From assembly GCF_033954455.1 (NCBI RefSeq), contig NZ_CP121473.1, positions 1,240,001 to 1,304,000 of the forward strand: DNA of 64,000 nucleotides, read 5' to 3'. The translations under genes and the position numbers were made by a program. Below are positions 50,239 to 62,816 of this stretch, in pieces; positions within the stretch are counted from its first letter, which is position 1; each line of letters starts with the position of its first letter. This DNA comes from Thiorhodovibrio litoralis (GTDB lineage: Bacteria; Pseudomonadota; Gammaproteobacteria; Chromatiales; Chromatiaceae). A model generated the notes under the pieces. It was not told the DNA's origin. It saw only the letters and a list, made by a program, of their open reading frames with translations, and made no database searches.

Positions 50239-51171
50239 CTAGCCGTGCCCAATCAGCTCATCGATATGGGTGCCGACTGAGCGGCCAAGGGCGGAGAGGG
50301 CGTATCCGCCTTCGAGCACGGAGACGACGCGCTCGCGCGCATGGCGGGCGGCGAGGTCGTGGAGTTCGTGGGTCATCCAGGCGTAGTCGGGCTCGCGCAG
50401 CATGAAGTGGGCCATGTCATCCTCGGCATGGCCGTCAAAGCCGGCGGAGATCAGAATCAGCTCGGGCTTAAAGTCGTCGAGGCGCGGCAGCCATTTCTCT
50501 TCGACCGCGGCGCGGTAGGCGGTGCCATCAGTGCGGGACGGCAGCGGCAGATTGATCACATTGGGTGCCTGGCTGTCGGCACCGGAGCCGGGATAGAACG
50601 GATGCTGAAAGCTGGAGCAGAACAGCACCCGCTCGTCGCCGGCGAAGATATCCTCGGTGCCATTGCCGTGATGGACGTCGAAATCCACAATGGCGATGCG
50701 CTCAAGCCCATGATTGGCCAGCGCATGGGCGGCGGCGACGGCGACATTGTTAAAAAAGCAAAAACCCATGGCTTGATGGCGCTCGGCATGGTGGCCTGGC
50801 GGGCGTACTGCGCAGAAAGCGGCGTGGTGCTTGTCGGTCATCACCAGATCAATCCCCAGCATGGCTGCCCCGGCTGCGCGTCGGGCCGCATTCAGGGTGC
50901 CGGCGCTCATGGCGGTATCGCCATCGACCCAGGTCAGCACATCGCTTGCTTTGGGCGCGTTGGCGAAGATCATTTCGACATAATCGGCATCGTGGACCCG
51001 CAACAGGGCTTCGCGCTCCGCGAGAGGCGCGTCATAATGGGTCACCAACATTTCCATGCCGGAGGCGATCAGCCGGTCGGTGATCGCGTGCAGGCGCTCG
51101 GGTACCTCGACATGGTGAGCGCCCATGCGGTGCTCCAGGCAGTCGGGATGAGAGATGAAGGCGAGATTCAT
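50239..51171 (-). CDS. Histone-deacetylase-family hydrolase
   Basis: A 310-residue zinc hydrolase. HPDCLEHRMGAHHVEVPERL near the N terminus, RPPGHHAERHQAMGFCFFNN (catalytic His pair), IVDFDVHHGNGTEDIF (zinc-binding Asp/His), and LISAGFDGHAEDDM are the arginase/deacetylase fold signatures. Close relatives deacetylate acetylpolyamines or other small acyl amides. The gene is divergent from the Pat-like acetyltransferase (143 bp between starts), suggesting opposing acetylation roles. Confidence 0.92.
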   Translation of the reverse strand: MNLAFISHPDCLEHRMGAHHVEVPERLHAITDRLIASGMEMLVTHYDAPLAEREALLRVHDADYVEMIFANAPKASDVLTWVDGDTAMSAGTLNAARRAAGAAMLGIDLVMTDKHHAAFCAVRPPGHHAERHQAMGFCFFNNVAVAAAHALANHGLERIAIVDFDVHHGNGTEDIFAGDERVLFCSSFQHPFYPGSGADSQAPNVINLPLPSRTDGTAYRAAVEEKWLPRLDDFKPELILISAGFDGHAEDDMAHFMLREPDYAWMTHELHDLAARHARERVVSVLEGGYALSALGRSVGTHIDELIGHG

Positions 51172-51313
51172 GGTTGTTGTGCTCGGCCTGTGGGGGCGAG
51201 TTGATTCGCTCGCGGTGGAGAGGCGAATGGATTCGCCTGAAGAAGCTTCATGTAATCAGGTTAGTCTATCGGGGCAAATATATCGGCCCCTGCGCCCAGG
51301 AGGGCAACCCAAG

Positions 51314-53992
51314 ATGCGTTTATCGGATGTCGACCAACTCTTTGTCCCGAGTGCGGTGGCAGTCTTTGGCGCCAGCGACCGCGAGGGCTCGGTCGCTGGC
51401 GTGGTGTTTCGCAACCTGCTCGCCGGCGGCTTCAAGGGGGGATGCTATCCGATCAATCCCAAATATGAAAAGGTGGCGGGCGAGCGCTGCTATCCAAACC
51501 TGGCGGCGCTCGAAAAGCATGTTGAGCTAGCGCTGATCGCCACGCCGGCGGACAAGGTCGCAGGTATTCTTGATCAGTGCGGCGAGGCTGGCGTGCGGGC
51601 TGCTGTGGTGCATTCGGCGGGTTTTGCTGAGCGTGGTGAGCGCGGCGCGGCCCTGCAGGAGAAATTGGTCGAGGCGGCACGGCGCAATCGGGTGCGGGTG
51701 CTGGGGCCGAATTGTCTCGGCGTCATGCGGCCAGCCCATGGGTTGAACGCCACCTTTGGCAATGCGCCGGCGCTGTCCGGGCATGTCGCGCTGGTGTCGC
51801 AGTCTGGCGCCGTCTGCACCGCCATGCTCGACTGGGCCGGGCCGCGCCGCATTGGCTACTCGGCAGTGGTGTCCCTGGGGGCGGCGGCGGATGTCGATTT
51901 CGGCGACGTGCTCGATTATTTGGCGCTCGACTCGCAAACTCACAGCATTTTGCTCTATGTCGAGGGTATTCGCGACGCGCGGCGCTTCATGAGCGGCCTG
52001 CGCGCCGCGGCGCGGCTGAAGCCCGTCGTGGTGGTCAAGACCGGGCGCCATCCGGCCGGCTCGCGCGCGGCCAAGTCGCACACCGGGGCCTGGGTGGGCT
52101 CGTCGGAGGTCTTCCGCGCGGTCATGGAGCGCGGTGGCGCGGTGCAGGTCGACACGCTCGATCAGCTCTTCGCGGCGGCGCAGGTGTTCGGTGCCGGGCG
52201 GCGCATCGCCGGCAACCGCATTGCCATCGTCACCAATGGCGGCGGGCCGGGCGTGCTGGCGGCGGATCGGGCGGTGGAGCTGGGGCTGAGCCTGGCGACG
52301 CTGTCTGACGAGACCCGCGCCGAGCTAGAAAAGCTGCTGCCTGAGCACTGGTCGCATGGCAACCCGATCGATGTGATCGGCGACGCGCCGGCGGCGCGCT
52401 ATGGTGGGGCGGTACGCGCCTGTCTGGCCGATGCCAATGTCGATGGCGTGCTCGCCATCCTCGCACCCGTGGCTAGCGTGGACCCGACCGAGGTGGCGGG
52501 GGCGGTGATCGATGCCGCCGCCAAGACGCGGAAGCCGGTGCTGGCCTGCTGGATGGGCGCGACCCGTGTGGCGGAGGCGCACGCGCTCTTCTCCGAGCAC
52601 GGTCTGCCGCATTATGACTTGCCGGAAGCTGCCGCCGAGGCGCTGTCCTTCCTCGGCCGCCAACAGCGTAACCAGAAGCTGCTGATGCAGTCCCCCGGGC
52701 CGCTGTCGCAACAGCTGATGCCCGATGTCGAGGGGGCGAGGCTGATTATCGAAGGGGTCATGGCCGAGGGGCGCAAGACGCTTGGCACCATCGAGGCCAA
52801 GGCGATTCTGGCCGCGTTCCGCATTCCGACCACCCAGACGGTGCTGGCGCGCTCGCCCAACGAGGCGTTGATCGCTGCCGAGGCCCTGTCTTTCCCGGTG
52901 GTGATGAAAATCAACTCGCCCGATATCCGCTACAAGTCCGATGTCGACGGCGTGCGGCTGAATTTGACCGACGCCCAGAGCGTGCGTCGTGCCTATATCG
53001 AGTTGACCGAACGCGCCCGCATTCTGCGCCCCGAGGCCAAGATCGAAGGGGTCACGGTGGAGCACATGATCCCGACCCGCGCCGCGCGCGAGTTGATGGT
53101 GCGGGTGGCGCGCGATCCCATCTTCGGCCCCGTGATCAGCTTCGGCGCCGGCGGGACGGACACCGACGTGCTCGCCGACCGCGCGCTCGGCTTGCCGCCG
53201 CTGAATGCCTTCATCATTCAGACTATGGTCGAGCACACCCGGGTCGCGCGGCTGATGGGCGCCTTCGGCAACATGCCGCCGATGAATCGCCAGGCGCTTG
53301 CGCGCATCCTGCAAAGGGTTTCCGAGATGGTGTGCGAGCTCGCTGAAGTGATCGAGCTTGAGATCAATCCGCTGATCGGCAATGATCTGGACGTGATTGC
53401 CGTGGATGCCCGCATTCAGGTCGCTTATCGCCCACCGCAGATGCCGGTCTATGGTCACATGGCGATCCACCCCTATCCGCAGCACCTGATCGAACGCGTG
53501 CCCCTGCCGGACGGCACGGACCTGACCATTCGCCCGATTCGCCCCGAAGATGCCCAGATGGAGCAGGACTTTGTGCGCGGGCTTTCGGAGCAGACCAAGT
53601 ATTTCCGCTTCATGCAGGCAATCAAGGAGCTGACGCCCGAGATGCTGGTGCGCTTTACCCAGATCGACTACGACCGGGAAATGGCGCTGATCGGCGTGGT
53701 GTTGGATCAAGGGCGGGATGTTGAGGTTGGGGTCGCGCGCTACATGTCGCGCCCCGGCGGCGATACCTGCGAGTTCGCCATCGTGGTTTCCGACGAGTGG
53801 CGCAACCGCGGCATCGGCGCGCGCCTGATGCGCTCGCTCATGGCCAATGCCCGCGCCAAAGGCCTGCGCATTATGGATGGCGAGGTGCTCTCGGCCAACA
53901 CCCGCATGCTCGCGCTGGTCAAGTCGCTCGGCTTTCGGATCGAAAGCGATAAGCTCGACCACAGCGTCAAGCAGGTGTCAAAGGTGTTGTAG
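51314..53992 (+). CDS. Pat-type protein lysine acetyltransferase (ADP-forming acyl-CoA synthetase fused to GNAT)
   Basis: An 892-residue protein from the ATG at 51314 (MRLSDVDQLFVPSAVAVFGA). Domains in order are a CoA-binding Rossmann domain (SLGAAADVDFGDVLDYLAL), the ligase-like domain (VTNGGGPGVLAADRAVELG), an ATP-grasp domain from about 490 (ALSFPVVMKINSPDIRYKSD) and a C-terminal GNAT (FAIVVSDEWRNRGIGARLMR, then LSANTRMLALVKSLGFRIES). This order is that of Pat/PatZ, which acetylates enzymes such as acetyl-CoA synthetase. The frame upstream of 51314 has no family support. Confidence 0.93.
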   Translation: MRLSDVDQLFVPSAVAVFGASDREGSVAGVVFRNLLAGGFKGGCYPINPKYEKVAGERCYPNLAALEKHVELALIATPADKVAGILDQCGEAGVRAAVVHSAGFAERGERGAALQEKLVEAARRNRVRVLGPNCLGVMRPAHGLNATFGNAPALSGHVALVSQSGAVCTAMLDWAGPRRIGYSAVVSLGAAADVDFGDVLDYLALDSQTHSILLYVEGIRDARRFMSGLRAAARLKPVVVVKTGRHPAGSRAAKSHTGAWVGSSEVFRAVMERGGAVQVDTLDQLFAAAQVFGAGRRIAGNRIAIVTNGGGPGVLAADRAVELGLSLATLSDETRAELEKLLPEHWSHGNPIDVIGDAPAARYGGAVRACLADANVDGVLAILAPVASVDPTEVAGAVIDAAAKTRKPVLACWMGATRVAEAHALFSEHGLPHYDLPEAAAEALSFLGRQQRNQKLLMQSPGPLSQQLMPDVEGARLIIEGVMAEGRKTLGTIEAKAILAAFRIPTTQTVLARSPNEALIAAEALSFPVVMKINSPDIRYKSDVDGVRLNLTDAQSVRRAYIELTERARILRPEAKIEGVTVEHMIPTRAARELMVRVARDPIFGPVISFGAGGTDTDVLADRALGLPPLNAFIIQTMVEHTRVARLMGAFGNMPPMNRQALARILQRVSEMVCELAEVIELEINPLIGNDLDVIAVDARIQVAYRPPQMPVYGHMAIHPYPQHLIERVPLPDGTDLTIRPIRPEDAQMEQDFVRGLSEQTKYFRFMQAIKELTPEMLVRFTQIDYDREMALIGVVLDQGRDVEVGVARYMSRPGGDTCEFAIVVSDEWRNRGIGARLMRSLMANARAKGLRIMDGEVLSANTRMLALVKSLGFRIESDKLDHSVKQVSKVL

Positions 53993-54000
53993 GAGCATCC

Positions 54001-54891
54001 ATGAGCCATTCAACCATCGAATCCCTGATCGGCAACACCCCGCTCGTGCGGTTGCAGCGGCTGCCAGGTGAGACCAGCAACGCCATCCTCGCCAAGCTTG
54101 AGGGCCAAAATCCGGCCGGCTCGGTGAAGGACCGCGCTGCGCTGAGTATGATTCTGCGTGCGGAGCAGCGCGGTAGCATCAAGCCAGGGGATACCTTGAT
54201 CGAGGCCACAAGCGGTAACACTGGCATTGCGCTTGCCATGGCTGCGGCCATGAAGGGCTATCGGATGCTGTTGATCATGCCCGAGAACATGAGCGTCGAG
54301 CGGCGCCAGTCCATGGCCGCTTTTGGCGCCGAGATTCGCCTTACACCCAAGGATGGCAGCATGGAGGCGGCCATTGATCTGGCGCGCGTGCTGGAGGCAA
54401 AAGGCGAGGGCGTGCGCTTGGATCAGTTCTCCAATCCGGACAATCCCGAGGCCCATTTCGAGGCCACTGGCCCCGAGATCTGGCGCGATACCCAGGGCAC
54501 AGTGACGCACTTTGTTAGCGCCATGGGTACCACCGGCACCATCATGGGGGTGAGCCGCTACCTCAAGCAGTGCAACGCAAGTGTGCAAATCGTTGGGGTG
54601 CAACCGCAGGAGGGCTCGAGCATCCCCGGCATCCGCCGCTGGCCGCAGGAATACCTGCCGAAAATTTACGATCCGGCGCGGGTGGATCGCATCATCGACA
54701 TCAGCCAGGCCGAGGCAGAGGACACCACCCGCCGGCTGGCGGCGGAGGAGGGCATTTTCGCCGGTATCTCTTCCGGTGGCGCGGTGGCCGCTGCGCTGCG
54801 GCTGTCGCGGGAGCAGGAAGGCGCGGTGATCGTCGTCATCATCTGTGATCGGGGCGATCGCTACCTCTCCACAGGCGTCTTCCCCGCCTGA
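54001..54891 (+). CDS. cysM: Cysteine synthase B
   Basis: A 296-residue pyridoxal-phosphate enzyme. ESLIGNTPLVRLQRLPG, the PLP-lysine segment NPAGSVKDRAALSMI, ATSGNTGIALAMAAAMKGY, and SAMGTTGTIMGVSRYL are conserved. The QPQEGSSIPGIRRWP segment marks the CysM type, which can use O-acetylserine with sulfide or thiosulfate. It starts 9 bp after the Pat-like gene and is likely cotranscribed. Confidence 0.94.
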   Translation: MSHSTIESLIGNTPLVRLQRLPGETSNAILAKLEGQNPAGSVKDRAALSMILRAEQRGSIKPGDTLIEATSGNTGIALAMAAAMKGYRMLLIMPENMSVERRQSMAAFGAEIRLTPKDGSMEAAIDLARVLEAKGEGVRLDQFSNPDNPEAHFEATGPEIWRDTQGTVTHFVSAMGTTGTIMGVSRYLKQCNASVQIVGVQPQEGSSIPGIRRWPQEYLPKIYDPARVDRIIDISQAEAEDTTRRLAAEEGIFAGISSGGAVAAALRLSREQEGAVIVVIICDRGDRYLSTGVFPA

Positions 54892-55007
54892 GCCCAGCGG
54901 ATTCCGCGCGCATGGGGCCATGCGTGCATGGTCTGGTGAAGTGAGCGATAGCGATTAGAAATTGGTGTTCGGTTTCGATTCTAAACCCATGACGTTTTGG
55001 TATTACG

Positions 55008-56387
55008 TTGAGCAAGAAAAAACCGCTTCCCCAGGAGCCCATTGAGGCCGAGATTGGCGACCTGAGTCACGACGGTCGCGGTGTCGCTCATGTCGACGGC
55101 AAGGCCGTGTTTGTGCAAGGCGCCCTGGCCGGCGAACGGGTGCGCTTTCGACTGACCCGCCGACAGCGGCGCCATGACGAGGGCGAGGTGGTCGAGGTGC
55201 TCAGCGCATCGCCAGACCGGGTCACCCCGCGCTGCGCGCATTTCGGGCTTTGCGGCGGCTGCGCCCTGCAGCATCTCGACCCGGCTGCGCAAATCCGCAT
55301 GAAGCAGGAGGTCCTCGCCGAGGCGCTGCGGCGCATCGGCAAGGTCTCGCCCGAAACCTGGCTGCCGCCGCTGGTGGCGGAGCATTGGGGCTACCGGCGC
55401 AAGGCGCGACTTGGCGTGCGCTATGTCGCCAAAAAGGGCCGCGTACTGGTCGGTTTTCGCGAACGCCGCTCGTCCTTCGTCGCCGATCTCGAGCGCTGCG
55501 AGGTGTTGCACCCGGCGGTCGGTGAGCGCCTGACCGAACTCGCCGAGCTGATCGGGAGCTTAAGCATCCGCGAGCGGGTTGCGCAGATCGAGATGGCCCA
55601 GGGCGACGGCCCGGTGGTGCTGATCTTTCGCGTGCTCGAGCCGCCAACGCCGGGTGACATCGAGCTGCTGCACGCCTTCGCCGCCCGAACCGGTCTGCAT
55701 GTCTATCTCCAGCCGGGCGGCATCGAGACGGTTGCGCCGCTGCCCGGGCAGCAGGTGGAGCTGAGCTATGCCTTGCCGGCGCCGGATGCCACGCCGGTGG
55801 TCGAACCTTTGCCGACGCCGGATATCAACCTGGTGTTCGGGCCCAATGATTTCACTCAGGTCAATCTGGAGCTAAACCGCCTGATGGTCGCGCGCGCGCT
55901 CGAGCGGCTCGACCCCGGCCCCGATGATCGGGTACTTGACTTGTTTTGTGGTCTGGGCAATTTCACTCTGCCCATCGCGCGCCGCGCCGCCTTCGTGCTC
56001 GGGGTCGAGGGCGATGCGGGCCTGGTGGAGCGCGCCCGCGCCAATGCCGAAGGCAGCGGGCTTGATGACAGCCGCGTGCGCTTCGAGCGCGCCGATCTTT
56101 ACACTGAAGCTGCGGGCGAGGACCCCGCTGCGCATTGGCCCTGGACGCGGCAGGCCTTCGACCTCGCGCTCATCGACCCGCCCCGCAGCGGCGCCCTGCA
56201 GGTACTCGACCCGCTGGTCGCGACCGGCATTCGCCGTCTGGTCTATGTTTCCTGCTATCCCGGCACCCTCGCCCGCGATGCCGGCCATCTGGTCGAGCAC
56301 CACGGCTTTCGCCTGGTTGCCGCCGGCGCCATGGACATGTTCCCGCATACCGCGCATGTTGAGTCTATGGCAGTGTTCGAGCGCTGA
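55008..56387 (+). CDS. rlmD: 23S rRNA uracil-C5 methyltransferase RlmD
   Basis: A 459-residue SAM-dependent RNA methyltransferase, methylating U1939 of 23S rRNA. An N-terminal TRAM domain leads to iron-sulfur cysteines at 76, 82 and 85 (RCAHFGLCGGC), with the fourth in DLERCEVLHP. The SAM motif is DLFCGLGNFTLPIARR, and the catalytic cysteine is in VSCYPGTLARD. The frame starts with TTG at 55008; the ATG at 54989 is out of frame. The start is about 116 bp after cysM. Confidence 0.95.
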   Translation: MSKKKPLPQEPIEAEIGDLSHDGRGVAHVDGKAVFVQGALAGERVRFRLTRRQRRHDEGEVVEVLSASPDRVTPRCAHFGLCGGCALQHLDPAAQIRMKQEVLAEALRRIGKVSPETWLPPLVAEHWGYRRKARLGVRYVAKKGRVLVGFRERRSSFVADLERCEVLHPAVGERLTELAELIGSLSIRERVAQIEMAQGDGPVVLIFRVLEPPTPGDIELLHAFAARTGLHVYLQPGGIETVAPLPGQQVELSYALPAPDATPVVEPLPTPDINLVFGPNDFTQVNLELNRLMVARALERLDPGPDDRVLDLFCGLGNFTLPIARRAAFVLGVEGDAGLVERARANAEGSGLDDSRVRFERADLYTEAAGEDPAAHWPWTRQAFDLALIDPPRSGALQVLDPLVATGIRRLVYVSCYPGTLARDAGHLVEHHGFRLVAAGAMDMFPHTAHVESMAVFER

Positions 56388-56397
56388 AAAGATTTCG

Positions 56398-59001
<2,604 letters not shown>

Positions 59002-59211
59002 GGGGGTTCTCCGGTAAATATTCGGGTTATCCTTAGGGTTATTCCGGATTTAGGGTGGATGTCAGCGATATTCAAGCAGAAGTGGTGCCAGCCACTCAGT
59101 TGAGGCGCGTTGCGGGCTTCATCAGAGTGTGGGCGCCGTCGATTTTTGGCAGGACTCAGCAAGTAACCGCCAATCGCGGTCACTGACTCGGCGCCAGTAA
59201 CCGCTCAATGG

Positions 59212-60681
59212 TCAGAACTCGAGGCGCACGCCGCCGGTTATGGCGTATTCGCTAACATTCTCGTACCCAAGAATGGTGTTGTAGCTAATGAAGGCGGAGC
59301 GGCCATTGGCGAACTGTCCGGAAAGACCGAGGCCGAGATCGAAGTAGTCGTGATCCGGCTTGGTTGTCCAGATGGTCAGAGGTGTCGCGCTAAGATCATT
59401 GATAAAACGCGCACTGATTCCTTCCTGGTCGTTCTCGAACTCGTGAATCCAATGGATACTGATTTGAGGTACAAAAATGCCGGATTGCGTGCTGATCGCC
59501 TTGGCGGCCATCATACCCAGTCTCGAGGTTAAAGAGGTGTAAGATTGTGAATCGTATGCCAATGCCCAGCTGCTGCCTGGTGCATTGGGGTTGGTAAGGC
59601 TTTCACCAAAAGAATTGACATGATTCCTGATGTATTCCACGCTCAGCTGTGGTGTGAAGGTAAAGGATTTGCGATTGATACTGTAACCGCCGCCAAGCGT
59701 CGCGTAAAACAGGTTGCCATCGGGGCTCGATTTGGCTGTTTGTCTGACTCGGGTGATACTGCCAGAGTCATCAATATTGTAATCAATATTGCGGTTCACA
59801 TCGTAGTCATTCCAGTTGTAGCCGATGGTGCCTTCAAGGAAGAGGCCACTGTCGAGGTAGTAAGTGCCGTAGGCACCGAGACCCCATCCGTCCATGGTCA
59901 TATCGCCTTTGTTCTGGTCGTAATCGGTGGTGCCCTGCAAATAAGAGATCATGGCGCCGGCGATCAGATTTGGCCCTAAGCGATAGTCACCCCCAGCGGT
60001 CAGATTCCAGCCATGTGAGTCGTATCCGTAGGTGTAGCGATCCGGGTCTTGCGTGCCATCAAGGTATTTGGCCGTGAGGAATCCACCAGCTTTTCCGTTC
60101 AAGGCGTCGGCACTGGCAGCGCCGCCGGTCTGGCCATAAATGAGGCCTGACACAAGTGAACTGCCGAAGCCATTCGATTCGGTTTGCGAGGCGAGGCGCA
60201 GAGTCATCATTCGTGAAGCCAGCAAGCTGGTGACACTTTGCACCTGTTGCGCTGCGGCGTTGTTTTGCGCAATTACCTGATCCGGGGTCAGTGTCTCCAG
60301 TGCCGATGATGCACCGGATGGGTCTGTTGTTGATCCCCCCACCAAGGTGTTGCAGTCAGTCTGAAATTGGGTTCCTGTATTGGCTCCGCCGGCACAGGCT
60401 GTCAGGACAGTATTGGAAAGCCCAACGGTATTGGTATTGCCCGTCGCTTGGCCAGCGCTCTCAAAGCTCGAGGCAGGCGATTGATCAGGATCTTGGGGGG
60501 CGGGCGTTGGTGCAGGTGGGGTGGGTTGCGGGCGATCAGTAATGCGCTGGTAGAGATCCTGGGTCGCTGGACCTGAAGGTTCCGTTGAAACGACACCTGT
60601 TTGCGCATAAGCATTTATGGAAAAGAATAAAAAGGCAAGGCTGATGATTGCTAGCTGGGCAGCTTTCCAGTTTTTTCTCAC
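59212..60681 (-). CDS. Autotransporter-type outer-membrane beta-barrel protein
   Basis: A 489-residue exported protein. The signal peptide (MRKNWKAAQLAIISLAFLF) ends near AYAQ. A short Pro/Thr-rich region (residues 45-70) and a passenger-like segment follow. From about residue 175 the C terminus forms an autotransporter-like barrel with alternating strands (GWNLTAGGDYRLGPNLIAGA, GWGLGAYGTYYLDSGLFLEG), ending ITGGVRLEF with the terminal aromatic residue used by the BAM complex. Two cysteines lie in the short passenger. Function unknown. Confidence 0.88.
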   Translation of the reverse strand: MRKNWKAAQLAIISLAFLFFSINAYAQTGVVSTEPSGPATQDLYQRITDRPQPTPPAPTPAPQDPDQSPASSFESAGQATGNTNTVGLSNTVLTACAGGANTGTQFQTDCNTLVGGSTTDPSGASSALETLTPDQVIAQNNAAAQQVQSVTSLLASRMMTLRLASQTESNGFGSSLVSGLIYGQTGGAASADALNGKAGGFLTAKYLDGTQDPDRYTYGYDSHGWNLTAGGDYRLGPNLIAGAMISYLQGTTDYDQNKGDMTMDGWGLGAYGTYYLDSGLFLEGTIGYNWNDYDVNRNIDYNIDDSGSITRVRQTAKSSPDGNLFYATLGGGYSINRKSFTFTPQLSVEYIRNHVNSFGESLTNPNAPGSSWALAYDSQSYTSLTSRLGMMAAKAISTQSGIFVPQISIHWIHEFENDQEGISARFINDLSATPLTIWTTKPDHDYFDLGLGLSGQFANGRSAFISYNTILGYENVSEYAITGGVRLEF

Positions 60682-60858
60682 TGCGGCGATCCTCCGATGG
60701 GGGCTGTTTTGAAAAGTTCTCTAATTGATAAAATTAGAGCATGATTGGAAACATGGCTTGGGGTTATTGACTTGACTCTTGCACCGCTCCAAGTGCCACT
60801 GAAGGCAAGGGTGGTGTTATAGTGAGCCGAGTTTTTCGTGCAAATTGTTGTTCCGCGA

Positions 60859-61695
60859 TTAGTATGACGTGGATGCTACTGTCCGACGCAAAATCTCTGT
60901 CCAGTAGTTTTTCCAGCAACACCGATGGTCGCTATTAATCCTCATGATGTGAGCATTTTGAATGGCAGGCTGGGTTTCATCGTCGAGCCACTTAGCTGGG
61001 ACCTGCAGGTCACGGGTGCCGATAATATGCCAATGCTCAATTTCGGCACTTAACGGCTGCCGCTCAGATGGATCGAGCGAAGCCGCGAGAGGGCTGTAGC
61101 CATGGTGTTCCGTCCAAGCGCGCACATCAAGGTTTGCTGCAATGGTGACCAAGCGGGTGACCTGCGGCAGTCGTTCGGCGATTAGCCAGGCAATAACGCC
61201 GCCGCCGCTGTAGCCGATCAGATTGAGCTTCTGGATTTTTTCTTCGCGGAAAATCTGCTCCAAGGCGGCAGCCATGGTGGCGACGACGGTCTCTGAGTAT
61301 CTCGCGGAGGTCCATAAGAGGGGTGAGCAACCCGGAGCCTTTTCTTGGCCAAAATAGCACGGGCGGCCCAGGTACAGGCTCGGCTGCGGATCGAGCGCCA
61401 TTAACTCGAGCATGAGAGGCTGTCTCGGGGTTGGGTTCAGGCTGATGCTGGTTCTGCTGCGCCATGGGCGCCCGTCGCCATCAAGATAAAGGTTAAGGGA
61501 TTGCTCAGGCGAGTGGGCCTCAGCGTTTCTGTAGGTTCGAAGTACAAAACCTTTAGCTGTAATCTTGCCTGGCGTTAGTCCATAGCCTTCAGCAATGATG
61601 TCGTAGCGCGTTGCCAAACTGCTGCATGCCGCTAGCGGCATGACCAGAAACGCGGCCAGAACAATCACGTGGATCGCAGCGGGAAGCGTCCTCAT
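60859..61695 (-). CDS. Alpha/beta-hydrolase lipoprotein
   Basis: A 278-residue protein with lipoprotein signal (VIVLAAFLVMPLAACSS, Cys24). The core shows LNLYLDGDGRPW, the nucleophile elbow NLIGYSGGGVIAW, LVTIAANLDVRAW, and the likely His in INSDHRCCW. Two cysteine pairs suggest disulfides. The substrate is unknown. Divergent from the Sel1 lipoprotein gene. Confidence 0.82.
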   Translation of the reverse strand: MRTLPAAIHVIVLAAFLVMPLAACSSLATRYDIIAEGYGLTPGKITAKGFVLRTYRNAEAHSPEQSLNLYLDGDGRPWRSRTSISLNPTPRQPLMLELMALDPQPSLYLGRPCYFGQEKAPGCSPLLWTSARYSETVVATMAAALEQIFREEKIQKLNLIGYSGGGVIAWLIAERLPQVTRLVTIAANLDVRAWTEHHGYSPLAASLDPSERQPLSAEIEHWHIIGTRDLQVPAKWLDDETQPAIQNAHIMRINSDHRCCWKNYWTEILRRTVASTSY

Positions 61696-61783
61696 TGGTT
61701 TTAGTCGGGTCCAGGCTGTGCCGGCGCTGTGAGCTGAATTATACTTGCTATGTTCGAGAATTCATCCATTGGAGCTGAACCCC

Positions 61784-62788
61784 ATGCTTATCAGTAATCC
61801 GTCAGTCATGAGCTTGTCGGTCGTCGCAGCAGTGTTGCTTTTTGCGTTAGGTTGCGAGTCGAATCCCGAGCAAGGAGCAGGCATGGTGCAACCGGGGGTA
61901 AGTTCTTTCCAAAGGATAGACGATCTTGTGCTGGTTGATTGTCTATTGCCGGGGCAGATTCGCCAGCTTGGCAGTCGCATGACCTATCTTGCACCCAGGC
62001 GGCGGGTGAAGACGACCCAATCGGATTGCGGTATTCGTGGTGGTGAGTTTGTGCTCTTCGATCGCTCTGATTATGGCAACGCGCTTCAGAGTCTGTTGCC
62101 AAAAGCTCGGGCGGGAGATGCAGTGGCGCAAACCTATGCGGGGGAAATCTACGAGAAAGGGCTTGGTTTGCCATCGCCTGATTATGCCGAAGCGGCGCGC
62201 TGGTACCGACAGGCGGCAGCAAGCGGACATCGCCCGGCGCAGACCAATCTGGGTTCCCTCTATGAACGCGGCTTGGGTGTGCCTCAGGATCAGGCTGCGG
62301 CGTTGGACTGGTATCGGCGGGCAACTGGTGTGACAGAGGATCGGTTGATCTTTGAGTCAGAGCTCAAAGCACAACAGGCGGCTTTTCGCCAGGAGATTGC
62401 GCTGCGAAATCAGGTAGCTGCTTCTTTGCGTGCGCAACTGTCGCGGACTAAGGCGGCCGGGAATGCGGGGGGCGCAGCGCCGGCAGCAGCGTCAACCAAA
62501 TCGGCTGCTGCGCCGACCTCAACCCCGGCGCAGACGGCGGCGGCACAGCTGCAGCCGGTCGACCGTCGGCGGCTCGAGTCTGTCGCCCAAAGTCTGCGGC
62601 GCGAGGCGGCGAGCGAGCAGGAACAGGTGCGCAAGCAACTTCATGCGGTCGAGAAGGTCAAGCAGGGCGATACGGCGACGGCCGCTTCCAGCAAGAAGGC
62701 GGCATTGGTCGGGAAACTCGAGCTGACATTGCGTCAGCGTTCAGATGCGCTGGCGGCGAATCAAGCCCGGCTGGCGATGGCACCGTGA
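61784..62788 (+). CDS. Sel1-repeat lipoprotein
   Basis: A 334-residue protein from the ATG at 61784 (MLISNPSVMSLSVVAAVLLF), with lipobox LLFALGC (Cys24). Residues 105-190 hold Sel1 repeats (DAVAQTYAGEIYEKGLGLP, then RPAQTNLGSLYERGLGVPQ). An Ala-rich low-complexity linker and a coiled-coil C-terminal part (RRREAASEQEQVRKQLHAV-like) follow. Probably periplasmic and bound to a membrane. The convergent neighbour encodes a formylglycine-generating-like protein. Confidence 0.85.
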   Translation: MLISNPSVMSLSVVAAVLLFALGCESNPEQGAGMVQPGVSSFQRIDDLVLVDCLLPGQIRQLGSRMTYLAPRRRVKTTQSDCGIRGGEFVLFDRSDYGNALQSLLPKARAGDAVAQTYAGEIYEKGLGLPSPDYAEAARWYRQAAASGHRPAQTNLGSLYERGLGVPQDQAAALDWYRRATGVTEDRLIFESELKAQQAAFRQEIALRNQVAASLRAQLSRTKAAGNAGGAAPAAASTKSAAAPTSTPAQTAAAQLQPVDRRRLESVAQSLRREAASEQEQVRKQLHAVEKVKQGDTATAASSKKAALVGKLELTLRQRSDALAANQARLAMAP

Positions 62789-62816
62789 CTGGGATTTCGT
62801 GTTCAGCCATGCGGGT

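Noticed and set aside
52325-53962. 545-codon minus-strand frame
   Set aside because: Antisense shadow of the Pat-type acetyltransferase gene; histidine-rich composition typical of such shadows.
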